A DNA stretch of 64,000 nucleotides from JBGCDD01 sp045105075 (lineage in GTDB: Bacteria; Pseudomonadota; Alphaproteobacteria; Rhodobacterales; Rhodobacteraceae). Under the pieces are notes generated by a model. It was not told where the DNA came from. It worked only from the letters and a program-made list of their open reading frames with translations, and made no database searches. Location: NCBI GenBank assembly GCA_045105075.1, contig JBGCDD010000086.1:1-64000 (forward strand), given 5' to 3'. A program made the position numbers and the translations under genes. Each line of letters opens with the position of its first letter. Position 1 is the stretch's first letter. Of the stretch, positions 8,580 to 17,516 are shown piece after piece.

Positions 8580-9980
8580 ATGGGGTTGGTCACAACACTG
8601 CCGCGCAATGAAACCGGCATCGAAACCGCACTTGGTGTGCTGAAACAGCGCTTTGGCGACCGGTTTCACACCAGTCAGGCGATGCGCGAACAACATGGCC
8701 ACACCACAACCTGGATCGAAAACCAGGCCCCCGACGGTGTGGTGTTTCCCCATTCCACCGCCGAAGTGTCCGAAATCGTCAAGGTTTGCGCCAGCCACAA
8801 AGTGCCGATTATTCCCTTTGGCGTCGGCACCTCGCTCGAGGGCCATGTGAACGCGCCTGCGGGTGGTATTTCGGTCGATATGTCGGAGATGAACAAGGTG
8901 CTGACTGTGAACGCGTCGGATCTCGATTGCGTGGTGCAACCGGGCGTGACGCGCGAGGCGCTCAACACCCATCTGCGCGATCAGGGCCTGTTTTTCCCAA
9001 TCGATCCTGGCGCCAATGCCTCGATCGGCGGCATGACCGCAACGCGCGCCTCAGGCACCAATGCGGTGCGCTATGGCACGATGAAAGACAATGTGATCGC
9101 AATCGAGGCGGTGATGGCGGACGGTCAGATCATTCGCACCGCGCAACGCGCCAAGAAATCGAGTGCCGGCTATGATCTGACGCGCTTGCTGGTGGGTTCA
9201 GAAGGCACGCTGGGGCTGATCACCGAAATCACGTTGCGCTTGCAGGGTATCCCAGAGTCCATCCGCTCGGCGCGCTGTTCGTTTCCCAGCATGGATGCGG
9301 CCTGTCGTGCGGTGATGATGACGATCCAATACGGCATTCCGGTCGCGCGCATTGAAGTGATGGACGAAACCAGTGTTGCGGCCGTAAACGCCTATTCCAA
9401 GCTGACCTTGCCGGAAACGCCGCTGTTGTTGCTGGAGTTCCATGGTTCGGACGCAAGCGTGGTGGAACAGGCCGAAACGTTCGACACCATCGCGCAAGAG
9501 TTTGGCGGCACTGATTTTGCCGCGACCTCCAGCACCGAAGAACGCTCGAAACTCTGGCAGGCACGCCATGATATGTACTGGGCCGGGCTGCAACTGCGCC
9601 CTGGCGCGCAAGGGATCACCACCGATGTGTGCGTGCCGATTTCGCGCCTGGCCGAATGCGTCTGTGCGGCGCAGGACAAAGCGCGCGAGCTGGATCTGCT
9701 GGCGAGCACTGTGGGCCACGCAGGAGACGGCAATTTCCACACTCTGCTGCTGGTCGACATGGCGGACCAAGCCGAAGTCGACCGCGCGGCGGGTTTTGTC
9801 AGTTGGTTGAACGATGTGGCAATTGGAATGGACGGGACCTGCACCGGTGAACACGGCATCGGGCAGGGCAAAAAGCCCTATCTTGAGCGTGCGCTGGGCG
9901 CGGCCACGTTGTACATGTCGGCAATCAAGACCGCCCTGGACCCTGACAACATCCTGAACCCGGGCAAGATTTTCAGTTAA
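8580..9980 (+). CDS. FAD-binding oxidase, D-lactate dehydrogenase/GlcD type
   Basis: The 466-residue protein has an N-terminal PCMH-type FAD domain: FPHSTAEVSEIVKVC near 58, PFGVGTSLEGHVNAP near 80, and GGMTATRASGTNAVRYGTM near 148. The C-terminal FAD-oxidase cap contains ASTVGHAGDGNFHTLLL and GTCTGEHGIGQGKKPYL. This is the layout of cytochrome-linked D-lactate dehydrogenases and the GlcD subunit of glycolate oxidase. GlcE and GlcF are not adjacent, so a stand-alone D-2-hydroxyacid dehydrogenase is more likely. Starts 9 bases after ggt behind GGAGG. Confidence 0.9.
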   Translation: MGLVTTLPRNETGIETALGVLKQRFGDRFHTSQAMREQHGHTTTWIENQAPDGVVFPHSTAEVSEIVKVCASHKVPIIPFGVGTSLEGHVNAPAGGISVDMSEMNKVLTVNASDLDCVVQPGVTREALNTHLRDQGLFFPIDPGANASIGGMTATRASGTNAVRYGTMKDNVIAIEAVMADGQIIRTAQRAKKSSAGYDLTRLLVGSEGTLGLITEITLRLQGIPESIRSARCSFPSMDAACRAVMMTIQYGIPVARIEVMDETSVAAVNAYSKLTLPETPLLLLEFHGSDASVVEQAETFDTIAQEFGGTDFAATSSTEERSKLWQARHDMYWAGLQLRPGAQGITTDVCVPISRLAECVCAAQDKARELDLLASTVGHAGDGNFHTLLLVDMADQAEVDRAAGFVSWLNDVAIGMDGTCTGEHGIGQGKKPYLERALGAATLYMSAIKTALDPDNILNPGKIFS

Positions 9981-9983
9981 CGG

Positions 9984-10056
9984 ACACACCTTCGGTACGT
10001 GATCTGATTGGCACACCTTCGGTACGTGATCCTATTGGCACACCTTCGGTGTGACA
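9984..10056. repeat. 27-bp tandem repeat, about 2.5 copies, ending in a hairpin
   Basis: The block CACACCTTCGGTACGTGAT begins at 9985 and recurs at 10012 in a 27-base register. A third copy starts at 10039 but changes into CACACCTTCGGTGTG, which folds as a perfect 6-bp hairpin. The array fills the gap between two convergent genes and directly follows the stop codon of the FAD oxidase. I infer expansion of a transcription-termination hairpin. Confidence 0.75.
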
Positions 10057-10107
10057 CGATGCTTTGCGCCCGCCCCGGCGGGCGCGCCGACCAGTATCTC
10101 GCCGGGT

Positions 10108-11034
10108 TTAATATCCTGCGGCGCGGTCAACCAGATGCAACAGGGGCTGGCCGGTGTGGTCGCGTTTGATGTTTTCGGCGCTCACCTGGCTGGCGGTATT
10201 GGCGCGGGTTTCCGAGGCGATGTGCGGCGTGACGGTCACCTGGGGATGGGGCCAAAAGGGGTGATCTTTTGGCAGCGGTTCGTTGTGAAACACATCAAGC
10301 GTGGCGTGCCCGATATGACCTGTGTTCAGGGCCTCAAGCAGGGCGTCGTCGTCGATCAGCGTGCCGCGTCCGGGGTTCAGTATCACCGTCCCTTGCGGCA
10401 TTTGGGCAAGTGTTTTGTTGTTGATGATATGTTGTGTGGCCGTGGTGTCGGGCAGCAGCAGCACGCAAATTTCAGCGGTGCCGAGCGCTTGTTCAAGACC
10501 TTGGGCGCCTGCCAGACATTGGACATCGCGCAGCGTTTTGGCCCGGCGCGACCAGCCTGTCACGTCAAAGCCAACCTGTGCCAACGCGCAGGCGCAGGCG
10601 CTGCCGAGTTCACCCAGACCCAGCACCGTGACACTGCGATCTTGCGCCAAGAGCGGTGCGCTGGCGTTCCAGTGGTGGTCAGGGTTCACGATATGGGCGT
10701 CCATGCCCAAATGGTGGCGCAGAGTATGGCCCAACACCCATTCGACCATGCCTTGCTTTAAGCCGCTGTCGACCATCCGGGTCAGCGGCACCTTAAGCGT
10801 TTCATTGCCCACCACGGTTTCAACCCCGGCCCAAAGCGACAGCACAGCGCGCAACCGGGTGAAGGGGGTGAAATCCTGCAACCCGCTGTTGGGCGCATAG
10901 ACCACATAATCGACCTGATCCGGGGCAAAATCAGCGCGCAGATCATAGTCTAGCCCCGCCGCGTCCAAGGCGGCGATCATCGGCGCGCGATAGGCTTCCC
11001 ATTGACCGGGTTTTGAGGCGAAAAGAATGTTCAT
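10108..11034 (-). CDS. ghrA: Glyoxylate/hydroxypyruvate reductase A family dehydrogenase
   Basis: The 308 residues match the GhrA branch of D-2-hydroxyacid dehydrogenases. A short substrate domain (VDYVVYAPNSGLQDFTPF) is followed by the LWAGVETVV segment and a cofactor loop VTVLGLGELGSACACAL. The catalytic region contains ILNPGRGTLIDDDALL, ATLDVFHNEPLPKDHPFW and VTPHIAS. It should reduce glyoxylate and hydroxypyruvate to glycolate and glycerate. It starts inside the stop of rodA (4-base ATGA overlap), so it is translationally coupled to the cell-shape operon, an odd partner. A second, different 2-hydroxyacid dehydrogenase lies at 5784. Confidence 0.87.
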   Translation of the reverse strand: MNILFASKPGQWEAYRAPMIAALDAAGLDYDLRADFAPDQVDYVVYAPNSGLQDFTPFTRLRAVLSLWAGVETVVGNETLKVPLTRMVDSGLKQGMVEWVLGHTLRHHLGMDAHIVNPDHHWNASAPLLAQDRSVTVLGLGELGSACACALAQVGFDVTGWSRRAKTLRDVQCLAGAQGLEQALGTAEICVLLLPDTTATQHIINNKTLAQMPQGTVILNPGRGTLIDDDALLEALNTGHIGHATLDVFHNEPLPKDHPFWPHPQVTVTPHIASETRANTASQVSAENIKRDHTGQPLLHLVDRAAGY

Positions 11035-12182
11035 CTGAGTTGATCCCTCGGGCGATGGATATGGGCCGATTGCACCAGTCCAAACGCGATCATCAGCACC
11101 AGCATGGCCGAGCCGCCATAGCTGACCATCGGCAAAGGCACACCGACCACGGGCGCCAGCCCCATGACCATCGACATGTTGACGGCAAAGAACAGGAAGA
11201 ACGTGATGGCCACGCCCAATGTCACCAGCGCGCTGAACCGATCACGCGCGGCCAGCGCGGTGGTGATGCAAAAGATCACAATCAGCGCGTAAAGGCCCAG
11301 CAGCGACATGCCCCCGATAAAGCCAAACTCTTCGGCCAACGTGGTAAAGATGAAATCGGTGTGCTTTTCCGGCAGGAAGTTCAACCGCGACTGGGTGCCT
11401 TGCATGAAACCACGCCCGGTCCAGCCGCCTGACCCCAGCGCGATTTTGGACTGGGTGATGTGATATCCGGCGCCAAGCGGGTCACTGGCCGGGTCCAGAA
11501 ACGTATCAATCCGGCGGTACTGATAATCCTTGAGCAATTGCCAATCGGTGCCGCGGCTTTGGAACACCGCAAAGATCAACCCAACCCCGGCGCCGATGAC
11601 AGCGGCGAAATAAGCCCAATGCACACCAGCCAGAAACAGCAACCCTCCACCCGCTGTGATCAGCAGGATCGACGTGCCCAGATCAGGTTGGCGCACAACC
11701 ATATAGGTCGGAAACAGGATCATCACGACAGGCAGCAACACCCAGAACGGGCGCGAGGTTTTCTTGCCCGGCAGCCAGTCGTAATAGGCCGCAAGCAGCA
11801 TGATCATGGTGATTTTCATCAGCTCGGAGGGTTGCAGGCGCATGAAACCAATATCGATCCAGCGTTGCGCTCCTTTGCCTTCTACCCCGACCAGTTCCAC
11901 CGCGATCAGCAGCAGGATCGAGATCACATAGGCCACCACCGCCATGTTGCGCCAAAACCAGATCGGCACCATCGCCACAAAGAACATCACCGACAGACCA
12001 AGGGCAAAGCGTTTGATCTGCGGTTCGGCCCAGGGACTGAACGACCCCCCGGCGACCGAGTAGAGCATCAGAAAACCAATGCCAGCCACCGAGATCAACA
12101 ACAGCGTGAGCGGCCAGTTGAGGTACAGCACCTTGCGAAAGCCCGACGGCGTCGCCTTGACGGAATATTCAAGATAGCTCAT
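11031..12182 (-). CDS. rodA: Peptidoglycan glycosyltransferase RodA (SEDS family)
   Basis: The 383 residues have about ten membrane segments and SEDS motifs including WIDIGFMRLQPSELMKI near residue 115, VRQPDLGTSILL near 160, and the C-terminal PLPMVSYGGSAMLVLM. RodA polymerises glycan strands for lateral wall growth together with PBP2. The start overlaps the end of mrdA by 4 bases, indicating coupled translation. Length is normal for the family. Confidence 0.96.
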   Translation of the reverse strand: MSYLEYSVKATPSGFRKVLYLNWPLTLLLISVAGIGFLMLYSVAGGSFSPWAEPQIKRFALGLSVMFFVAMVPIWFWRNMAVVAYVISILLLIAVELVGVEGKGAQRWIDIGFMRLQPSELMKITMIMLLAAYYDWLPGKKTSRPFWVLLPVVMILFPTYMVVRQPDLGTSILLITAGGGLLFLAGVHWAYFAAVIGAGVGLIFAVFQSRGTDWQLLKDYQYRRIDTFLDPASDPLGAGYHITQSKIALGSGGWTGRGFMQGTQSRLNFLPEKHTDFIFTTLAEEFGFIGGMSLLGLYALIVIFCITTALAARDRFSALVTLGVAITFFLFFAVNMSMVMGLAPVVGVPLPMVSYGGSAMLVLMIAFGLVQSAHIHRPRDQLR

Positions 12183-14128
12183 GCGCGGTCGCTTTCGTCG
12201 CCGTCGCGTTTGGGGCGTTCGCGGCGCAAGCGGTCCTGTTGCGCCTTGATGCGGCTGCGGTCTCCGGTCGGGTAGGCGGCCAGCGGCGGTGTGCCGTCGT
12301 AAAGCGCCTGAAGCATGATATCACGGGCGATGGGTGCGGCGGCGGTCGACCCTCCGCCGCCATGCTCCACCACAATCGAGATGGCAAATTTCGGAGTCTC
12401 ATAGGGCGCAAAACTGACAAACAGCGCGTGATCGCGCCGATCCCAGGGCAGATCCTTGTTGCGGATCACCCCGGCGGCACGCTCGGCGGCGGTGATGTTG
12501 CGCACCTGGCTGGTGCCGGTCTTGCCGGCCATGCGAAACGCGTCTTCGATGATCCGACTGCGATAGGCCGTGCCGCGCCGGTCGTTTGACACCGCATACA
12601 TCGCCCGGCGCATCTTGCGCAGGTTGTTTTCGTTCATGCCCAGATCCGTGCCGGCGCCGCTGGGCTGTTCCACCCCGTCCACCGATTTGACCAGACGCGG
12701 GCTGACGCTGCGCCCGGTGGCAATGCGCGCGGCCATCACCGCCAGTTGCAAAGGCGAGGCCAGCATATAACCCTGCCCGATCGAGGCGTTGGCAGTGTCG
12801 CCCACCAACCATTCGTTGCCATGAACCTGCGCCTTCCAGGCACGATCCGGCGCATTGCCACGGGCCACCGCAGACATCGGCAAATCGTGGCGCACCCCGA
12901 TGCCAAACCGTTTGGCCATGGCCGAAATCTTGTCCTGCCCGACCTTCACCGCCAGATCATAATAGTAAACGTCACAGCTTTGTTTCAGCGAATTTTGCAG
13001 ATCGACCCACCCATGCCCGGCGCGTTTCCAGCAGTGGAACCGGCGCCCGGAAACCTCCAGATGGCCTGGGCAATAGACCGTGTCATCCGGCCCGATCAAC
13101 CCTTCTTCGAGCGCGGCCATGGCGGTGACCATTTTGAAGGTCGATCCGGGCGGGTACACGCCCTGAACCGATTTGCTGGCCAGCGGGCGAAACGGATTAT
13201 CGGTCAGCTCTTTGTAATCCTTGACAGAAATGCCGCGCACAAACAGGTTCGGATCAAACGTGGGCGAAGACGCAATGGCGCGCAGATCACCGGTTTCGCA
13301 ATCGATGATCACCGCACTGGCGCTTTCCTGACCCAGCCGCGCCTGCACGTAATTTTGCAAATCCGCGTCAATGGTCAGCTGCAAATCGGCGCCGGGCTGG
13401 CCGGATTGGCGATCAAGCTCGCGCATCACCCGGCCCGTGGCGTTCACCTCAACCCGCTTGGCCCCGGCTTTGCCACGCAAATTGTCCTCTTGCTTGGCCT
13501 CCAAGCCCACTTTGCCGATCTGAAACCGCGGAATGCGCAGCAATTGGTCAGGGTCTTCGATTTTCGACAGGTCATAATCGCTGACCGGGCCGACATAGCC
13601 GACCACATGGGCGAAATCCGCACCGCGCGGGTAAATCCGGGTCAGCCCAACCTCCGGCGTGATGCCGGGCAGGGCGGGCGCATTCACCGCAACCCGACTG
13701 ATATCTTCCCAACTGACCCGATCCGCCAACGTCACCGGCAAAAACGGCGTGCCGCGTGTGCGGTCAATTTCGGTCAGCGCGCGGTTAAGCTCCTCTTCTT
13801 TGAGGTCCACCAGTTTAGACAAATGCTCGATCACCTGGCCCACATCGCCGGCATCCTCGGGCACAATCACGATCCGGTAGCTGGGCACATTATGCGCCAA
13901 CACGGCGCCGTTGCGGTCAAACAGTTCACCCCGCGCCGGCGGGATCAGACGAATGTTGATCCGGTTTTCTTCGGCCAAAAGCCGGAATTGATCGGCCTGA
14001 TCCACCTGCATATAGCGCATACGCAGCCCAAGTGCGCCGACAAAAGCCAGCTGCACGCCGCCCAGTAACATTGCGCGACGCCCCATTTTGCGGTGGCTGT
14101 GTTGCAGGTCCCGTGGATTGTGCCTCAT
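12179..14128 (-). CDS. mrdA: Penicillin-binding protein 2 (elongasome transpeptidase)
   Basis: The 649-residue protein has one N-terminal membrane anchor, a class B dimerisation domain and a C-terminal transpeptidase domain. The active-site serine is in PPGSTFKMV near residue 333 (SxxK). KTGTSQ near 545 is the KTG motif. A proline- and arginine-rich tail is cytoplasm-like in composition but must be periplasmic given the topology. PBP2 cross-links the strands made by RodA during rod elongation. It overlaps mreD by 4 bases at its start and rodA by 4 at its end. Confidence 0.96.
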   Translation of the reverse strand: MRHNPRDLQHSHRKMGRRAMLLGGVQLAFVGALGLRMRYMQVDQADQFRLLAEENRINIRLIPPARGELFDRNGAVLAHNVPSYRIVIVPEDAGDVGQVIEHLSKLVDLKEEELNRALTEIDRTRGTPFLPVTLADRVSWEDISRVAVNAPALPGITPEVGLTRIYPRGADFAHVVGYVGPVSDYDLSKIEDPDQLLRIPRFQIGKVGLEAKQEDNLRGKAGAKRVEVNATGRVMRELDRQSGQPGADLQLTIDADLQNYVQARLGQESASAVIIDCETGDLRAIASSPTFDPNLFVRGISVKDYKELTDNPFRPLASKSVQGVYPPGSTFKMVTAMAALEEGLIGPDDTVYCPGHLEVSGRRFHCWKRAGHGWVDLQNSLKQSCDVYYYDLAVKVGQDKISAMAKRFGIGVRHDLPMSAVARGNAPDRAWKAQVHGNEWLVGDTANASIGQGYMLASPLQLAVMAARIATGRSVSPRLVKSVDGVEQPSGAGTDLGMNENNLRKMRRAMYAVSNDRRGTAYRSRIIEDAFRMAGKTGTSQVRNITAAERAAGVIRNKDLPWDRRDHALFVSFAPYETPKFAISIVVEHGGGGSTAAAPIARDIMLQALYDGTPPLAAYPTGDRSRIKAQQDRLRRERPKRDGDESDRA

Positions 14129-14661
14129 GCCCGTCCTCCCAGCGCGTCGCTGTCCCCCGGCGCCAATTTGCGCACATTCATAAGCGTTTGCGTGATGATC
14201 ACCACAATCGGATAGACCGCCATGGTGGCCAACATCTGGATCACACTTAACGCAAGCGGTGCCTGATCAACGGCCAGCACTGTCAATGTCACCCGGTTCA
14301 GCACAGTGATCCCAACCAGCGCAAGGTTCACCGCCACCCATTCGCCGGCAAAGCTCGCCTCGCTCAGACCAGCCGAGCGGTTTTTCAGATATTCCGCACC
14401 CAACAGCACCAGCATAGCCATCAATCCGGGCGGGCGTTGAAACATAAGATCTGCCATCAACATGACCCCGGCAATCGAAAGCGCGGGTACATAATCGGGC
14501 CGTCGCAGCGCCCAGGCAAAGGCAAAGGCCACCAACAGATCCGGCGGCGCCCAACGGCGCGGCACTGTATCGAGCGGGATCAGATGAAAGAACATGATCA
14601 CAAAAGCCAGGGCAACGAAACCAGCCCGCATGAACCAAAGATGGGCGGGCGATCTATCCAT
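14125..14661 (-). CDS. mreD: Rod shape-determining protein MreD
   Basis: The frame is open further upstream, but the ATG at 14661 gives a 178-residue protein of normal MreD size starting MDRSPAHLWFMRAG. It overlaps mreC by 8 bases. There are about five hydrophobic segments (for example GFVALAFVIMFFHLIPL and MAVYPIVVIITQTLM) with short loops. MreD is the integral membrane member of the MreBCD scaffold. The assignment rests on topology and on its fixed position between mreC and mrdA. Confidence 0.92.
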   Translation of the reverse strand: MDRSPAHLWFMRAGFVALAFVIMFFHLIPLDTVPRRWAPPDLLVAFAFAWALRRPDYVPALSIAGVMLMADLMFQRPPGLMAMLVLLGAEYLKNRSAGLSEASFAGEWVAVNLALVGITVLNRVTLTVLAVDQAPLALSVIQMLATMAVYPIVVIITQTLMNVRKLAPGDSDALGGRA

Positions 14662-15541
14662 CGTCACGCGCATTCGCGGTGGCCGCCGGCAGCACAACAT
14701 TGCCCGGATCGCGCAGGGTTTCAGTGCCGTGATGGCGCAAAACCCGCAGGAATTCCAGCCGCTCGTAATCGGCAGACAGGCGCACCCGCAACCGCCCAGA
14801 GGGGTCTGCGGCCACTTGTCCAATCAACAACCCGGCGGGAAATACGCCGCCATCGCCCGAGGTGATCACCCGGTCGCCGGGCCGCACCAGATCCGGGCTT
14901 TCCAGAAAATCAATGATCGGCGCGGCAGAGTTGTCACCGGCAATAAACGCGGTCTGGCCCGAGGGTTGGATCATCGCAGGAACCGAACTGGCCGCATCAG
15001 TCAGTAGGATCACCCGCGAGGTGGTCTTGCCGGTGCCCGAAATCCGCCCGACCAGGCCAATCCCGTCCATCGCAGCCCAGCCATCCATGATCCCGTCGCG
15101 CGCGCCCACATTCAGCAACACCGACTGTCGAAACGGCGAACCAGAATCGGCCATCACCACCCCGGTCACATAGGTCAGACGCGGATCAAGGCGCACATTG
15201 TTGAGGTCTAGAAGCCGCGCGTTTTCCTGTTCCAGCTGCAATGCGGCCTCTTTCCAGGCCTGCATCTGGCGCAATTCACTGCGCAACTCGGCGTTTTGCT
15301 CGGCCAGTCGCTGGTACGATTGAAAATCGCGCACCAGATTGATCGTGCCGGTCACCGGCGCCATCGCCCAATCCATGTTCGGCACCACCCGGTCGATCAC
15401 CTGGGCGCGAAACCGTTCCACACGTGGGCTGTCAATGCGCCAGACCAGGAAAATAGCCAACAGGCACAGGCAAATAACCCCCAGCAGGATACGGCGCAGA
15501 GGGGTTGTGTAATCTTCGCGCTGTGACCGGTCTTTGGCCAA
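14654..15541 (-). CDS. mreC: Rod shape-determining protein MreC
   Basis: The 295-residue bitopic protein has a cytoplasmic N-terminus (about 20 residues), a membrane anchor ILLGVICLCLLAIFLVW, and a periplasmic coiled coil (about 65-105). The beta-barrel domain contains VTGVVMADSGSPFRQSVLLN, DAASSVPAMI and GVFPAGLLIG. MreC links cytoplasmic MreB to PBP2 and RodA. It follows mreB after 34 bases. Confidence 0.94.
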   Translation of the reverse strand: MAKDRSQREDYTTPLRRILLGVICLCLLAIFLVWRIDSPRVERFRAQVIDRVVPNMDWAMAPVTGTINLVRDFQSYQRLAEQNAELRSELRQMQAWKEAALQLEQENARLLDLNNVRLDPRLTYVTGVVMADSGSPFRQSVLLNVGARDGIMDGWAAMDGIGLVGRISGTGKTTSRVILLTDAASSVPAMIQPSGQTAFIAGDNSAAPIIDFLESPDLVRPGDRVITSGDGGVFPAGLLIGQVAADPSGRLRVRLSADYERLEFLRVLRHHGTETLRDPGNVVLPAATANARDDG

Positions 15542-15575
15542 GGTCGCTTGCTCCTAAACCGTTTGGGATCAGGCT

Positions 15576-16622
15576 TTAGCTATCATAATCAATGGCGTGG
15601 CGCAGTTGTTTTTCGTATTCCAACGCCTTGCCGGTGCCCAGAGCCACGCAGTTCAGCGACTCGTCCGCGATCGAGACCGCCAGCCCGGTTTGCTCGCGCA
15701 GCGCCAGATCCAGATCGCCCAGCAACGCACCACCGCCGGTCAGCATCACGCCCCGGTCAACAATATCAGCGGCCAGATCGGGCGGAGTCGCCTCCAGCGC
15801 CGTCATCACCGCCTCGCAAATCTGCTGCACCGGTTCGGCCAAAGCTTCGGCCACCTGAGCCTGCGAAATCTCGATTTCCTTGGGCACACCGTTCAGCAAA
15901 TCGCGCCCACGGATCTGCATCGAGGTGCCGCGCCCGTCATCGGGCATGCGCGCCGTACCAATGCTGGTCTTGATCCGCTCGGCCGTGCTTTCGCCGACCA
16001 AAAGGTTCTGTTGCCGACGCAAATAGCTGATGATCGCCTCGTCCATCCGGTCGCCACCGACCCGGACGGATCGCGCGTAAACAATGTCACCCAAAGACAA
16101 AACCGCCACTTCCGTGGTGCCGCCGCCGATGTCGACAACCATATTGCCCGTCGGATCAGTGATCGGCATGCCCGCGCCAATCGCCGCCGCAATCGGTTCG
16201 GCAATCAAACCCGCGCGCCGCGCGCCAGCGCTCAGCACTGATTGACGGATCGCACGTTTTTCCACCGGAGTCGCCCCATGCGGGACGCAAACAATGATCT
16301 TGGGCTTCGAGAACGTCGAGCGTTTGTGCACTTTGCGAATGAAATGTTTGATCATCTCTTCGGCCGTGTCAAAATCGGCAATCACACCCTCGCGCATCGG
16401 GCGTATCGCCTCGATGCTGCCGGGCGTACGCCCCAGCATCAGCTTGGCATCTTCGCCCACCGCCAACACTTTCTTGACGCCGTCCTTGACATGATAGGCG
16501 ACCACCGAGGGTTCGCTCAGGATCACACCGCGTCCCTTGACGTAAACCAGCGTGTTCGCCGTGCCCAGATCAATGGCCATATCAGCCGTGAACAGCCCGC
16601 CCAGATTTCCAAACCACGACAT
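15576..16622 (-). CDS. mreB: Rod shape-determining actin homologue MreB
   Basis: The 348 residues show the actin/Hsp70 ATPase signature throughout. DLGTANTLVYVKGRGV near 18 is phosphate loop 1. Further conserved segments are VVCVPHGATPVEKRA, VVDIGGGTTEVAVLSLG near 160 (phosphate 2) and MLTGGGALLGDLD near 290. MreB filaments guide the elongasome along the membrane. First gene of the six-gene minus-strand operon; the promoter should lie in 16623-16747. Confidence 0.98.
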   Translation of the reverse strand: MSWFGNLGGLFTADMAIDLGTANTLVYVKGRGVILSEPSVVAYHVKDGVKKVLAVGEDAKLMLGRTPGSIEAIRPMREGVIADFDTAEEMIKHFIRKVHKRSTFSKPKIIVCVPHGATPVEKRAIRQSVLSAGARRAGLIAEPIAAAIGAGMPITDPTGNMVVDIGGGTTEVAVLSLGDIVYARSVRVGGDRMDEAIISYLRRQQNLLVGESTAERIKTSIGTARMPDDGRGTSMQIRGRDLLNGVPKEIEISQAQVAEALAEPVQQICEAVMTALEATPPDLAADIVDRGVMLTGGGALLGDLDLALREQTGLAVSIADESLNCVALGTGKALEYEKQLRHAIDYDS

Positions 16623-16638
16623 AACTCAATATCCCACC

Positions 16639-16665
16639 GAGTCTTACGAAAAAGCCCCACGACTC
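16639..16665 (-). promoter_or_regulatory. Two GANTC (CcrM) sites in the mreB upstream region
   Basis: GAGTC at 16639-16643 and GACTC at 16661-16665 lie 17-43 bases before the mreB start. In alphaproteobacteria GANTC is methylated by CcrM and recognised by GcrA, whose gene is immediately upstream here. Two sites so close are suggestive, not proof, of cell-cycle control. Confidence 0.4.
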
Positions 16666-16747
16666 GGATGCGCGGGACCACGTTCTTATAGGCCCGCCCA
16701 AAGGACGGCGAAAGAGCTAGTTAACGTTGCAGCGGCGCAATTCCGCC

Positions 16748-17320
16748 CTAACGTTTGCGATCGCGCCGCGCGCTCATGGGTTGAAACGCGACGCCCACAT
16801 GCGCCTCGCAATAGGGTTTGCCCGCTTTCACCGGCAGACCGCAGAACCAGAAATCCGGCGTCGCAGGGTCCCCCACAGGCCATTTGCAGGTCCGTTCGGT
16901 CAGCTCCATCAGGCTGATTTTCTTTGATTTCTTCTCGATCTCGTTGACCTTGGCCAAAGCCTCGGGGCTGATCTCGTTGGCCGAAGGCTGCGGTGGCAGC
17001 GGTTGACCAGCGGGAATGATCTGCTTGCGCGCAGGCACCATCGCTTTGGTTTCAGGCGCCGTTTCGGGCACCGGACGCGCGGCTTCGGTCTTGGGGGATG
17101 GTCTGGGCTTGGCCTCGGCCTTGGGCGCAGGCTTTGCCTTGGGTTCCGGTTTGGCCGCCGGAGTCGGCCCCGCCGCACGATTGGAAAGCCCCAACCGGTG
17201 CACCTTGCCAATCACGGCATTGCGCGTCACACCGCCCAGCTCCTTGGCGATCTGGCTGGCCGACTGGCCTTCGCCCCACATCTTCTTAAGCAGCTCAACG
17301 CGCTCGTCTGTCCAGGACAT
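16748..17320 (-). CDS. gcrA: GcrA family cell-cycle transcription regulator
   Basis: The 190 residues begin MSWTDERVELLKKMW and continue GQSASQIAKELGGVTRNAVI, the conserved helix-turn-helix of GcrA. A long Pro/Ala/Lys linker (about 55-130) follows. The C-terminal sigma70-binding region has CKWPVGDP and FWFCGLPVKAGKPYCEAH, whose cysteines and histidine resemble a metal site. GcrA activates promoters with methylated GANTC in complex with sigma70. The linker is rich in simple PKAEAKP-like repeats. Confidence 0.95.
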   Translation of the reverse strand: MSWTDERVELLKKMWGEGQSASQIAKELGGVTRNAVIGKVHRLGLSNRAAGPTPAAKPEPKAKPAPKAEAKPRPSPKTEAARPVPETAPETKAMVPARKQIIPAGQPLPPQPSANEISPEALAKVNEIEKKSKKISLMELTERTCKWPVGDPATPDFWFCGLPVKAGKPYCEAHVGVAFQPMSARRDRKR

Positions 17321-17516
17321 CGCCGATCCTTTTTGTCAAAGGGCGGCCCGCCAACGCGGCCGCCCCTAAAAATCCATGAACGCCTTATACTAAACACTAA
17401 ACGCCCGGTTACAAGCGCCGATGCCGCAGTTCTATCACAGCGAATCCCACAATTTGGTAAAGCCCGGCTCAGGCGCCAACCTTGCCAGAGCCGTTTCAAT
17501 CGGGCAATCTAACCCC

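Noticed and set aside
9984..10056. CRISPR array
   Set aside because: The 27-base units are directly contiguous with no unique spacers, and there are no cas genes.
12746..14068. 440-codon frame opposite mrdA
   Set aside because: Antisense shadow of PBP2; the residue composition (Arg, His, Gln rich) is typical of a reverse-strand artefact in GC-rich DNA.
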